Shown here: one piece after another, positions 45,468 through 54,925 of the stretch | Numbering within the stretch: the first letter of the stretch is position 1 | Layout: every line of letters starts with the position of its first letter | Source of the DNA: Candidatus Jettenia sp. AMX2 | GTDB taxonomy: Bacteria > Planctomycetota > Brocadiia > Brocadiales > Brocadiaceae | Direction of reading: 5' to 3' | Length of the DNA stretch: 64,000 bases | Assembly (NCBI GenBank): GCA_030583665.1 | Contig: CP129469.1 | Span: 992,001-1,056,000 of the forward strand | Program-made: the position numbers and the translations under genes | The notes under the pieces: model-generated | The model's database searches: none | Told to the model about the DNA's origin: nothing | What the model saw: only the letters and a program-made list of their open reading frames with translations

Positions 45468-47705
45468 TTACCTTGTTGCTATTACAGCAAGGGATGCAGC
45501 TGTAATAGCGGTATTGCTGGCAATACTGGTAAGTTGTGTTATCCAGCTTAGATCCTTCATCCGGTGTTTTGGGGGCACCACAATGGCATCGCCCGGGTCG
45601 ATGTCCCTTAACTTCAGGAACCCGACAACGGCAGAGCCGTCTGCCTTGATGAGATATATCTCTTTCCGGTCTGCCGATTTGGTGAATCCACCACTGCGGT
45701 TGATATAATATTGAATATTTTCATTACTCTTATGGACAAACGCAGCGGGATTTCGCAAGCTTCCAATGGTAAAGACCTCGGCCGGACGCAATGGTACCGT
45801 GAGACGGTCCCCGTCTTCCAGGATGATGTCATAATCAGAACCTTCAAATCTATCCGGGGTGTCCAGATGAATAACGATCCGCCCCAGGGTAATCCTTTCT
45901 GCCAGGGCTCTGATCTGTTGGCGTCTTCGTGATATTTCCTCCTGTTGCCGCAGGGCTAGCCCGGGGGAATAACCAAAAATGGGTTGCCTTGCCTCCTCCA
46001 GGATATTTTCTTCAAAACGGTGTATAAAATCCTCCAGGGCCACCCGTTCCCTTGCTGCAGCAGACAGTCGGGTAAAAACGGACCCTTTCAGATATGCCAT
46101 ATCGGTAAAACCTCCAGCCCTTTTTATTACAGAACTAAGCCGTTCACCGTGTTCGATCGTATATGAACCCGGAAGTTTGAATTCTCCTCCTAAATAGACA
46201 GTGCCGCTGGGTCTGTACTTGCTCCGGACGAAGATCCTGTCCCCTGAGAGTATTTTCAAATCCTGCGATGCGTCCCCATCCCACAACTCTCTCAGGTTTA
46301 TATGAAAAATATCCGCCTTGAGGTCTTCCGCAAAACGGACAATCTCTATTCTTTCCAGATAAGCGGTGGGAAGAATGGCATCCGGCTGCAGGAGGTCACT
46401 GAGCTGCATTCCTGGTTTGGCTTCATATTTACCCGGGTGTTTTACCTGTCCTTCAAGGGTAAAGGTGTTATAGATGCGGTGGTCGGAAGGGTGCATGATA
46501 AGCAGATCGCCGTTTTGGATTTTTCTATCGTCTTGTGGTGAATCATTGCTGGTAAGATCAATATCAATAATCTCACGTTCCGCATTGGGTTTCATCCGTA
46601 TAATTTGCACGCGCCTGAGATAGCTTTGTGGCATCTGCCCACCTGCCATTTCAATAAATTCTCTAACAGGCAGAGGTTCCTTTAATTCATAGATAGCAGG
46701 CCGTCTTATTTGTCCCATAATACCTGCAACCGGACCGATAGGGGGGACGAAGATCACGTCACCCGACTCCAGCCGGAAGTCGCGGCTCTTATCGCCATGG
46801 AGAAGAAGATCATAAAAATCAAATGTTTCATCCTTCCGATGATTTCTTATTAATTTAATCTCTCTTAAGGTACCGTTTATGCTGGGTCCTCCAGCTGCAT
46901 AAAGTGCGTTAACCAGGGTTGATAGTGAGCTGATATTGTAAGCACCCGGATTATCAACCTCCCCAACGACATAAACCTTGATGGTTCTGAGATATCCCAT
47001 CGTAACGCTTGTCTCAAAACCGGTATAGTATTGGGAAAGATGCTTCCTGATTAAAGTCTCTGCCTGGGAAAACGTGAGGCCCCATACCCGTACAGGACCT
47101 ATTGTAGGGAGATAGATACGGCCATGATTGTCGACCGTCTGCACATAGGTATTTTCAATATTTCCCCACAGGGTAATCCGCAGCTCATCTCCTGGTCCCA
47201 AGACATAATCCGGTCCGACGGGGATATCCCGTATTGGTGCAAATGTAGTAATATTCCTTCTGAAAAGGGAATACCCAAATTGTCTCAGCCTTCCCAATGA
47301 ATCGCCTGTCGTCCCAGGCGCTTCTACCCCGGATGCAATCTCATGGAATGCGGCTTCAATGGAAGATGGTTCTTCATCCCGCTCCTTTATTGCCTGTACT
47401 GCAAGATCCTGAACTTCTCTTAACTGTTCCCTGTCTCTTCCGCCGGTGACATTTGCATCTGTATCATATCTTGCTTCATCACGATGGGCGGCCTGTCCTG
47501 CATTCCTATTATCAGCAGGCCTTGCCTCCCCGCGGAGGGGGCTGATATTTTGAGCAGGAGAAAAAGGCGCATGGTTAATACCAGGAGATAGTGTTTGCGG
47601 ATTATTTGGTGACGGCGCCCCTTCTGTTTGAGCAAAGGCCGGATTGCACATCCACAGCAAAAAGACAAGAAAATATAGCGGGATATTAACTATTTTATTT
47701 TGCAC
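45468..47705 (-). CDS. Wza-like polysaccharide export protein with multiple SLBB domains
   Basis: This protein of 745 residues starts at GTG 47705 after GGGAGGAGG; longer frames lack such a site. A signal peptide is followed by a low-complexity linker. Next is a polysaccharide export domain (VGPDYVLGPGDELRITLWG near 160) and about five SLBB domains (for example VYVVGEVDNPGAYNISSLSTL, in parts, and VYLGGEFKLPGSY). A hydrophobic C-terminal segment may span the outer membrane. It would form the export channel for the polymer made by the downstream island. It is larger than classical Wza because of extra SLBB repeats. Confidence 0.9.
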   Translation of the reverse strand: MQNKIVNIPLYFLVFLLWMCNPAFAQTEGAPSPNNPQTLSPGINHAPFSPAQNISPLRGEARPADNRNAGQAAHRDEARYDTDANVTGGRDREQLREVQDLAVQAIKERDEEPSSIEAAFHEIASGVEAPGTTGDSLGRLRQFGYSLFRRNITTFAPIRDIPVGPDYVLGPGDELRITLWGNIENTYVQTVDNHGRIYLPTIGPVRVWGLTFSQAETLIRKHLSQYYTGFETSVTMGYLRTIKVYVVGEVDNPGAYNISSLSTLVNALYAAGGPSINGTLREIKLIRNHRKDETFDFYDLLLHGDKSRDFRLESGDVIFVPPIGPVAGIMGQIRRPAIYELKEPLPVREFIEMAGGQMPQSYLRRVQIIRMKPNAEREIIDIDLTSNDSPQDDRKIQNGDLLIMHPSDHRIYNTFTLEGQVKHPGKYEAKPGMQLSDLLQPDAILPTAYLERIEIVRFAEDLKADIFHINLRELWDGDASQDLKILSGDRIFVRSKYRPSGTVYLGGEFKLPGSYTIEHGERLSSVIKRAGGFTDMAYLKGSVFTRLSAAARERVALEDFIHRFEENILEEARQPIFGYSPGLALRQQEEISRRRQQIRALAERITLGRIVIHLDTPDRFEGSDYDIILEDGDRLTVPLRPAEVFTIGSLRNPAAFVHKSNENIQYYINRSGGFTKSADRKEIYLIKADGSAVVGFLKLRDIDPGDAIVVPPKHRMKDLSWITQLTSIASNTAITAASLAVIATR

Positions 47706-48835
47706 TCTCCTCCTCCCGGATACAAATTTAAGATAATTCAACGGAAAAATCATGGAATGGCACCGGGAAAATTTTACATCCAGCGCCACGGTTCACAATT
47801 CGGGGTTCAATGGTTAAAGAATCATAGAGGATGCGGAAGATGTTGTTTATAGCTGCTAATTTGTACATAAAGTTTCTTAAAAACGCTCACGTAATCCCTC
47901 TTTACCAGAAAAACTTAAATACAGTTTCTGGAAATGAAGGTAAAGACAAAGACAAACGCACGATATTAAACACAAATCGATTTTAATAATCAATCTTATT
48001 TTTTGTTTTTTTATTATGAATTTCGTTTCTTGAAAAAATATCAATGAAAACGATGTTTACCTCCGGTGCAGGGGTGAAGCATTTGCCCGATTGGATAAAA
48101 AATCTTTGACAATCAGTAACCTAATTTGATATAAACTCCGTTTTAGCCCCCTTAACAAAGGGGGATTTTGGGGGTTGTCTTCTCACAGATGAACCAATTA
48201 CTACATCAAAAAGAAAAGTGCCAAATATCATACAAATTCTAACGTTTAAATGCAAAGGAATTTAACCATAGTTTCACATCGGAAACATGTCATTGCGGTG
48301 GATAGAGTTGTTTTTTCTCAATGTAAACTTCATTTTAATTGGCAAATTATTTAGTATCTACCAGATGAAACCGAACAGAAGAATGTCATTGCGAGGAGCG
48401 AAGCGACGAAGCAATCTCTAAACAGGCTCGGAACAAGCTCCGCAATCTCTGCCTTTGGGATTGCTTCGGGGTTCTGCACTTCGTTACGAACCTATCGCAA
48501 TGGTGTGTGGGGGTAATATGCAAGCACACGGTCATTGCGAGCGTAAGCGAAGCAATCTCATGGTCATGGTGGAGGGATTGCTTCAGGCTTCGCCTTCGCA
48601 ATGACGGGTGCGGTAGGGGGGGATCGCTTCGGAAAAGACCCTCGCAATAACCGATGGGTAGTCTTATTTAATTGAGAATATGTTCGGTTTGATGCTTTGA
48701 GTACTATAGTTACCGTAGAGTGGGCACTGTCCGCCAAAAATAAAAACCGTAAATGAACGAAACGGTAATTGGCAGATAGTGTCTGCAATACAGCCTAATT
48801 TAATCAGAATTCAAACCTTGAAAATCTATAGCCAA
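47706..48835. repeat. Divergent intergenic region with dispersed repeats
   Basis: About 1.1 kb between the export operon and the nusG-like gene. It contains a GAAGCATTTGC single arm (48068), CCCCTTAACAAAGGGGGATTT (48149) with relatives at about 57065, GCGAAGCAATC-family elements (48391-48640), one arm of a direct repeat (48622-48709) and a GTGGGCACTGTCCGCC element (48718). No convincing gene. Promoters for both directions must lie here, but I see none clearly. Confidence 0.7.
48622..48709. repeat. Direct repeat, left copy, flanking the nusG-like gene
   Basis: About 88 bp beginning GCTTCGGAAAAGACCCTCGCA and running through CCGATGGGTAGTCTT, TATGTTCGGTTTGATG and TTTGAGTACT. It is repeated with few changes at 49624-49710. 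Part of it occurs inverted near 35196-35290. Confidence 0.8.
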
Positions 48836-49351
48836 ATGAACCAAAGAAACCAAACTGATTTCCACTGGTTTGCCGTCCACACACGATCCCGTCATGAGAA
48901 ATTTGTAGACGCCTTTTTGCAAGAAAGGCATGTTTGTACCTTCCTGCCGCTTGTTAAAACCTTGAGCCGGAGAAGGGACAGAAAAACATTTGTCGATCTC
49001 CCGTTATTCCCCGGTTATCTGTTTGTTCATATACCATATGAATACACAGGCGAAATAAGGAGTATAAAGGGTGTGGTAAGAATCGTTGGCGATGACATCC
49101 TGAAACCTGTTCCTGTCGAAGAAAAACAAATTGAGGATTTAAAAATCCTGGTAAGCAGCGAAATAAAAATAGATCCGTACCATTATTTACAGGCAGGGAA
49201 AAGGGTTCGGGTTGTTGCCGGACCACTGCGGGGTATTGAAGGTATCCTTGTGAAGAGAAAAAAAAACTATCAGGTTATTGTTTCCTTAGATCTCATACAA
49301 AGGTCCGTAACAGCCGAGGTATGTATAACCGATATTGAGGCTGCCGGCTGA
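48836..49351 (+). CDS. NusG-family specialised antiterminator (RfaH/UpxY-like)
   Basis: This 171-residue protein has an NGN domain (FAVHTRSRHEKFVDAFLQER near 12, VKTLSRRRDRKTFVDLPLFPGYLFVHI near 42, in parts) and a C-terminal KOW domain (AGKRVRVVAGPLRGIEGILV near 122). Position at the head of an exopolysaccharide island is typical of RfaH, LoaP or UpxY regulators. A GTG at 48779 would add 19 residues; I prefer ATG 48836. Its cis target may be the repeated leader at 49711 and 52945. Confidence 0.9.
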   Translation: MNQRNQTDFHWFAVHTRSRHEKFVDAFLQERHVCTFLPLVKTLSRRRDRKTFVDLPLFPGYLFVHIPYEYTGEIRSIKGVVRIVGDDILKPVPVEEKQIEDLKILVSSEIKIDPYHYLQAGKRVRVVAGPLRGIEGILVKRKKNYQVIVSLDLIQRSVTAEVCITDIEAAG

Positions 49352-49623
49352 GAATCTCAATAGTTCCGGTGAAAAATTAGCCTTGACCCTGCGGTTCCCT
49401 GTTATAGTATCTATAGCCAAACAAGTCAGGTTTTCGGTGCTTAATCCAATAAAAACCAGAGATTTAGACGGTATTTTTCGAAAAGCAAAACTATACTAAA
49501 TAAAACCGGACAGAATATGGTGAAGTAGGTTTTTTTTGCTTGTACGCAGGTATATGGGACAGAGTGAATCCTGAAAAAATGCCATTGCGGGGAGCGAAGC
49601 GACGAAGCAATCCCTGCCTTTGG
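49352..49623. other. Gap after nusG-like gene
   Basis: No gene seen. The first 150 bp are not repeated elsewhere in the window. From about 49575 the GCGAAGCGACGAAGCAATC family begins. Confidence 0.6.
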
Positions 49624-49710
49624 GATTGCTTCGGAAAAGACCCTCGCAATGACCGATGGGTAGTCTTTGTCAGTTGAGAAATATGTTCGGTTTGATGTTT
49701 TGAGTACTCT
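49624..49710. repeat. Direct repeat, right copy, flanking the nusG-like gene
   Basis: Matches 48622-48709 over nearly its whole length. The two copies are about 1.0 kb apart in the same orientation and bracket the antiterminator gene, so recombination between them would delete it. Confidence 0.8.
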
Positions 49711-49776
49711 AAATAATGCCTCATAATTTCCGTAAGGTATTGTTCGGTTTTTCATACATGTCAAAGATTTTAGGCA
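49711..49776 (+). promoter_or_regulatory. EPS leader element, copy 1 (upstream of wbpA)
   Basis: A block of about 65 bp contains TAAGGTATTGTTCGG followed by TTTTCATACAT and AAAGATTTT. It is closely matched at 52945-53010 before wbpI. It lies 70-130 bp before the wbpA ATG, in the position where JUMPstart/ops elements sit. The core is not the known ops sequence. Confidence 0.6.
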
Positions 49777-49843
49777 TTATTTATGTCGTTATGTATAGCT
49801 CAGATTATGCAGATAAAACATTGCAAGCTTATAAAAGGAAAAA

Positions 49844-51199
49844 ATGAATCCAATGAGCACAACAAATGTAATAAACTCAATAAACTCAAAGAATGCAAAA
49901 ATCGCCATCATCGGTCTTGGCTACGTAGGCTTACCATTGGTACTGGCATTCTGTAAGGCAGGTTTTCGGGTAACCGGTTTTGATGTTGATCCTGAAAAAG
50001 CAGAGAAATTAAGGCAGGGCAAGAGTTATATAAAACATATCGATTCATCCCTGATCGCCCGGTTCGTTATTCCTTCGTTTGCTGATGAATTTAATACGCA
50101 ACACTCATTTTTCCCCACCACTGACTTTAGCCTGTTATCTGCCATGGATTGCATCATTATCTGTGTGCCGACACCTCTCAGCAAAAACCGTGAACCGGAC
50201 ATGACCTATGTTTTTGGCACGGCAAAAACCATTGCCCAATATTTAAGAAAAGGTCAATTGATAGTTCTTGAGTCCACAACCTATCCGGGCACAACCGATG
50301 AAGATATGCGGGCGATCCTTGAGGAAACAGGGCTAAAGGCAGGGACCGATTTTCATCTGGCTTTTTCTCCTGAAAGGGAAGATCCGAATAATAAAGATTT
50401 TTCGACATCAACGATCCCCAAAGTTGTGGGCGGTTATACAGAACAATGCCTTGCGATCGCCCAGGCATTGTATAATTCTATAGTGGAAAAAACCGTGCCG
50501 GTATCGTCCACAAAAATTGCAGAGGCCACAAAACTCCTTGAAAATATTTACAGGTCGGTAAACATTGCCCTTGTGAATGAACTCAAAATATTATTTGACA
50601 GAATGGGAATAGATGTGTGGGAGGTGATAGAAGCCGCCAAAACAAAACCGTTTGGATTCCAGGCATTCTATCCGGGGCCTGGCCTTGGTGGTCATTGTAT
50701 TCCCATAGACCCCTTTTATCTTACCTGGAAAGCGAGGGAGTATGAATTCTCCACCCGTTTTATTGAACTTGCCGGTGAAATAAACACGATCATGCCGCGT
50801 TACGTTATTTACAAAACGATGGAGGCCCTTAATGAAAAGGGGAAAAGTGTAAAAGGTTCAAAAATTTTACTCCTTGGACTTTCTTATAAGAAAAACGTGG
50901 ATGATATGAGAGAATCACCTTCTCTAAGATTAATAGAGCTTTTGGAAGAAAAAGGTGCCAAAGTAGATTACCATGATCCCTATATTCCCAAACCACCAAA
51001 GCTGCGTGAGCACAAGCTTGAAAAAGAGTCTGTTGCATTAACCGATGAAAACCTTGCCAAATACGATTGTGTGGTCATTGCAACGGATCATTCGGTTTAT
51101 GATGGTGAATTTATTTTAAAAAACTCACAACTTATTATTGATACAAGGAATTTGATAAAGAACCATACAAACCATTCAGACAAAGTAAAAAGGGCATAG
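49844..51199 (+). CDS. wbpA: UDP-N-acetylglucosamine 6-dehydrogenase-type nucleotide sugar dehydrogenase
   Basis: This 451-residue NAD-dependent enzyme has the N-terminal Rossmann motif IIGLGYVGLPLVLAFCKAG (about 22-40). The catalytic region includes GPGLGGHCIPIDPFY with the active-site cysteine near 289, and the C-terminal motif [17 protein letters not shown] lies near 345. It oxidises UDP-HexNAc to the uronic acid. The neighbouring wbpB/D and wbpI genes favour the WbpA role. A related truncated copy of its C-terminal region lies at 62924. Confidence 0.92.
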   Translation: MNPMSTTNVINSINSKNAKIAIIGLGYVGLPLVLAFCKAGFRVTGFDVDPEKAEKLRQGKSYIKHIDSSLIARFVIPSFADEFNTQHSFFPTTDFSLLSAMDCIIICVPTPLSKNREPDMTYVFGTAKTIAQYLRKGQLIVLESTTYPGTTDEDMRAILEETGLKAGTDFHLAFSPEREDPNNKDFSTSTIPKVVGGYTEQCLAIAQALYNSIVEKTVPVSSTKIAEATKLLENIYRSVNIALVNELKILFDRMGIDVWEVIEAAKTKPFGFQAFYPGPGLGGHCIPIDPFYLTWKAREYEFSTRFIELAGEINTIMPRYVIYKTMEALNEKGKSVKGSKILLLGLSYKKNVDDMRESPSLRLIELLEEKGAKVDYHDPYIPKPPKLREHKLEKESVALTDENLAKYDCVVIATDHSVYDGEFILKNSQLIIDTRNLIKNHTNHSDKVKRA

Positions 51200-51273
51200 A
51201 AATTACTAAAAGTTTATGCTGAAACACCAGATAACGAAATTCAGGATTTTAAAATGTATACTTTTATACACCG

Positions 51274-52887
51274 ATGATAAATAAAACAAACAACTCACCA
51301 TTTATTGCCCTTGCAGGCTTAGGCTACTGGGGTAAAAACCTTTTGAGGAATTTTTACGAACTAGGGGTCTTACATACTGCCTGTGATGCTGATCCGGTCG
51401 CTCTCTCCGGACAGCAAAAAAAATATCCTGAGGCAAATTATTGCAATTCTTTTGATGTCCTTCTTTCTCATCCTGAAGTACAGGCTGTAGCAATATCCAC
51501 ACCTGCGGCGACTCATTATGAACTCATAAAAAAAGCCCTTAAGGCAGGCAAGGATGTTTTTGTGGAAAAACCACTTGCACTAACCGTAAGAGAAGGTGAG
51601 GAGTTAGTAAAACTTTCCGAAAGAGAAAACAGGATCCTTATGGTGGGGCATATCCTGCAATACCATCCGGCAGTTGTAAAATTAAAAGAACTTATCGCTA
51701 CAGGCCAGCTTGGTAAGGTTCAGTATATCTATTCCAACAGATTGAATATTGGAAAGCTAAGGACAGAAGAAAACATCCTGTGGAGCTTTGCACCGCATGA
51801 TATATCAGTAATCCTCATGCTTCTTGAAGATGAACCGGTAAAAATATCTGCCTATGGAGGGGACTATTTAAACAAGGGGATTTATGATACAACACTCACT
51901 GCCCTCGAATTTAAAAGCGAAGTAAAGGGTCATATCTTCGTGAGCTGGATACATCCTTATAAAGAACAAAAGTTGATTGTGGTAGGTTCCGGGGCAATGG
52001 CAGTTTTTGATGATGTGAGTAAAGAAAAACTCTATCTGTATCCTCATACCATAGAATGGAGAGATGGCAAGATTCCTGTTGCCCAGAAGGCTGATTATCA
52101 GGTTGTTCCTGTAGAATCCGGAGAGCCGTTAAAGCGGGAATTATCCCATTTTATAGAGTGTGTAATCCAAAGAAAGAAACCACAGACAGACGGTTATGAA
52201 GGACTCCGTGTATTAAAAATCCTGGAATTGGCAGAAAAATCCATAGCCAGTTCTAAACAAGGTACTTCAACTACCCGGCTCTTTGACTCTCCAACTCCTC
52301 AACTCCCCAACTCTTATGTCCACGAGAGCGCCTATATCGATGAAGACGTCGTGATCGGTGACGGAACAAAGGTGTGGTATTTTTCACATATCCTCAAAGG
52401 TTCAAAAATCGGTAAGAATTGTATAATTGGTCAAAACGTAACGATAGGTCCTGAGGTAGAAATTGGCGACAGGTGCAAGATCCAGAACAATGTATCTGTG
52501 TATGAGGGGGTAAAGCTTGAAGATGAGGTCTTCTGCGGTCCTTCCTGCGTATTTACAAACGTGTATAATCCCAGGGCCTTTATAGAAAGAAAGCATGAAT
52601 ACAAACAAACCCTTGTGAAAAGGGGGGCAACAATCGGGGCAAATGCCACCATTGTATGTGGAATAACCATTGGAGAATATGCAATGGTGGGGGCGGGTGC
52701 TGTTGTGAAGAGAGACGTGCCGGATCATGCAATAGTGGCCGGTGTACCGGCAAAACAAACAGGATGGGCATGCAAATGTGGCACAACCCTCAGATTCAGC
52801 AGTAACCATGGGATTTGTGGATATTGCGGTAATACCTATGTATCAAAAGAGAATAAATTAATTACGAATGGATGTGGACATGAATAA
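51274..52887 (+). CDS. Fused WbpB-like oxidoreductase and WbpD-like N-acetyltransferase
   Basis: This 537-residue protein joins two enzymes. Residues about 10-325 are a Gfo/Idh/MocA oxidoreductase (ALAGLGYWGKNLLRNFYELG, then the EKPLALT motif near 107). Residues about 345-515 are a left-handed beta-helix acetyltransferase (CKIQNNVSVYEGVKLEDEVF, NVYNPRAFIERK, GATIGANATIVCG). A short Ser/Thr/Pro linker near 326-343 connects them. A cysteine-rich tail (CKCG, CGYCG) may bind zinc. In Pseudomonas aeruginosa the two are separate proteins acting before and after the WbpE aminotransferase. The fused steps fit UDP-GlcNAc(3NAc)A synthesis. Confidence 0.92.
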   Translation: MINKTNNSPFIALAGLGYWGKNLLRNFYELGVLHTACDADPVALSGQQKKYPEANYCNSFDVLLSHPEVQAVAISTPAATHYELIKKALKAGKDVFVEKPLALTVREGEELVKLSERENRILMVGHILQYHPAVVKLKELIATGQLGKVQYIYSNRLNIGKLRTEENILWSFAPHDISVILMLLEDEPVKISAYGGDYLNKGIYDTTLTALEFKSEVKGHIFVSWIHPYKEQKLIVVGSGAMAVFDDVSKEKLYLYPHTIEWRDGKIPVAQKADYQVVPVESGEPLKRELSHFIECVIQRKKPQTDGYEGLRVLKILELAEKSIASSKQGTSTTRLFDSPTPQLPNSYVHESAYIDEDVVIGDGTKVWYFSHILKGSKIGKNCIIGQNVTIGPEVEIGDRCKIQNNVSVYEGVKLEDEVFCGPSCVFTNVYNPRAFIERKHEYKQTLVKRGATIGANATIVCGITIGEYAMVGAGAVVKRDVPDHAIVAGVPAKQTGWACKCGTTLRFSSNHGICGYCGNTYVSKENKLITNGCGHE

Positions 52888-52944
52888 ACCTCACCTTTAC
52901 CTCTGATGATCAAATCAAAACTTGCAGCTATAGAGAGTGACTTA

Positions 52945-53010
52945 AACAATGCCGTATAATATCCATAAGGTATTGTTCGGCTTTTCATACATAATTAAAG
53001 ATTTTATACA
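52945..53010 (+). promoter_or_regulatory. EPS leader element, copy 2 (upstream of wbpI)
   Basis: Shares AATGCC, TAAGGTATTGTTCGG, TTTTCATACAT and AAAGATTTT in the same order and spacing as copy 1 at 49711-49776. It lies 45-110 bp before the wbpI ATG. Confidence 0.6.
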
Positions 53011-53053
53011 GAATTTGGAATTTAAAATATACCTGTGTTAATTTAAGTTTCCT

Positions 53054-54229
53054 ATGAAAATTGCAAACATAATCGGAGCCCGTCCGCAATTTATAAAATA
53101 TTTCCCGGTCGGGAAGGCAAGAGAAGAATTCAAGAAACACAAAGCCTCACAAAAGATTATTGATATTCTCATACACACAGGACAGCATTATGATTATGCT
53201 ATGTCCAAAATCTTTTTTGATGAATTAGGTATTAAAGAGCCTGAGTATCACCTTGGTATTGGTTCTTGTTCGCATGGGATGCAGACTGGTTTAATCCTTC
53301 AGAAAGTGGAGGATGTCCTTTTGAAGGAAAAACCGGACGTTGTAATAGTTTATGGAGATACGAATTCTACCCTGGGAGGAACGCTGGCTGCTGCTAAACT
53401 TCATATTCCGGTAGCGCACATAGAAGCAGGATTAAGAAGTTTCAACAAACAAATGCCGGAAGAGATCAACCGTGTACTTACCGACCATTCATCTTCGATA
53501 CTTTTCTGCCCCACAGAAACAACAGTAAACAACCTCCGGAAAGAAGGTTTTTGTAATGTTATAAATAATGGAAAGATCATCAGTGATAGTTTGCAAAATT
53601 TATTTAATAACCATTCTATACGGGATATTACTTCATATATTTCACACCCTTTGGTTATTAACGCAGGTGACGTTATGTTTGATGTAATACTCTATGCCGT
53701 TAAGATTGCTGAACAGAAATCAGGGATCCTTGAACAGCTGGATATGGCAGAAAAAGAGTACTATCTCCTCACTCTTCACAGGGCAGAGAATACCGATAGC
53801 GTAGAAAAACTCAACGAAATTATTGACTTTGTAAATAGAGTATCGTCGGGTAAAAGGGTCATATTTCCAATACATCCCAGGACAAGAAAGGCATACGATA
53901 GCTCCGGCAAAAAATTTTCCCAAAGTATTGAAATCATAGAGCCTCTTGGTTATTTTGATATCCTTACCGTACTGAAAAATTGTAAGCTCCTGATGACAGA
54001 CTCGGGTGGTATGCAAAAGGAGGCATACTGGTTGAAAGTTCCTTGTATTACCCTGAGAGAAGAAACCGAGTGGACAGAAACGATAGAGAGTGGCTGGAAT
54101 ATCCTGTGCAAAGATTACAGGGGGAACCACTGTCCAAAAAACAATAACAACTATTATGGCGATGGCAAATCAGCAGAGAGGATTATTACTGTATTGGCCG
54201 GGTACGGAAATATAGTATCTGCCGGATGA
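53054..54229 (+). CDS. wbpI: UDP-N-acetylglucosamine 2-epimerase family enzyme (WbpI-like)
   Basis: This 391-residue protein belongs to the non-hydrolysing UDP-GlcNAc 2-epimerases. Motifs include IIGARPQFIKYFPVG (about 5-19), HTGQHYDYAMSKIFFDELGI (about 40-59), VYGDTNSTLGG, HIEAGLRSFNKQMPEEINR and LMTDSGGMQKEAYW. The GSCSHGMQTG region and pathway neighbours favour WbpI, which epimerises UDP-GlcNAc(3NAc)A to the manno form, over WecB. Confidence 0.9.
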   Translation: MKIANIIGARPQFIKYFPVGKAREEFKKHKASQKIIDILIHTGQHYDYAMSKIFFDELGIKEPEYHLGIGSCSHGMQTGLILQKVEDVLLKEKPDVVIVYGDTNSTLGGTLAAAKLHIPVAHIEAGLRSFNKQMPEEINRVLTDHSSSILFCPTETTVNNLRKEGFCNVINNGKIISDSLQNLFNNHSIRDITSYISHPLVINAGDVMFDVILYAVKIAEQKSGILEQLDMAEKEYYLLTLHRAENTDSVEKLNEIIDFVNRVSSGKRVIFPIHPRTRKAYDSSGKKFSQSIEIIEPLGYFDILTVLKNCKLLMTDSGGMQKEAYWLKVPCITLREETEWTETIESGWNILCKDYRGNHCPKNNNNYYGDGKSAERIITVLAGYGNIVSAG

Positions 54230-54320
54230 GACCGGACAGGGTATGGTTCACCTATTTAAATTTTATGCTTTCCTTAGATGCTGTAGTTATCGTTAACAAG
54301 AAAGGCAAAACTATTAAGGG

Positions 54321-54470
54321 CAAAACGATTAAAAAACTTTATTGAGATGTTGATAATATAGCATGTAGGGCAGGCACTGCCTGCCAATTATCTTTTCAAC
54401 TTTAGAGAAGCATTTCTGCGTTATAAAAGATTTGTTCATTAAATCAATATATTTATCTTCTTTATCTGTA
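54321..54470. repeat. About 150-bp dispersed element, copy 1 of 3
   Basis: Begins near AAAAAACTTTATTGAGATGTT, includes the palindrome GGGCAGGCACTGCCTGCC and ends with TATAAAAGATTTGTTCATT followed by AAATCAATAT. Other copies are at 60037-60178 and 62800-62920, all in the same orientation. Confidence 0.85.
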
Positions 54471-54476
54471 CTATTA

Positions 54477-54925
54477 TCCATCAACTTCTTGTTTTTTATG
54501 CTTGTTTTTCAAAATACATAACCGTAAGACACTAATTAGATAGGGCTTACATATAGTTTTGAGCTTTGAGTATTTGTCATTTGAAATTGTTTCGAAATCC
54601 GCAATCCGAAATTCGAATTTGACTGCGCCAAAGGCCGCACCAAGCCAGAAGGGCTGACATGATTATAGTAATGAACAACCAAAAACCAACAACCCCGAAG
54701 GGGTGGCATGATGGTAAGATGATCGTGGGTTTCCTATGTCACCCCTTCGGGGTTAGAAATCTTTTGTATGATTTTTGCTATAATCATGACATCCCTTCGG
54801 GATTAGAAAACAAGAAATAAATCGTAATAGTTCACCGCAAAGGCGCAAAGAAGGCATTCGAAATTGTTTCGAAATTCGAAATTCGAATTTGACTGCGGCC
54901 AAAGGCTGCGCCAGGCAATCTGTGG
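54477..54925. repeat. Long inverted-repeat partner of 35.6-36.3 kb
   Basis: Reverse-complement match to sequence between about 35590 and 36300, including the AACCGTAAGACACTAATTAGAT word, two CCCCGAAGGGG hairpins, TTCGAAATTCGAATTT tracts and the GTTCACCGCAAAGGCGC word. The match has small gaps and substitutions. Confidence 0.8.
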
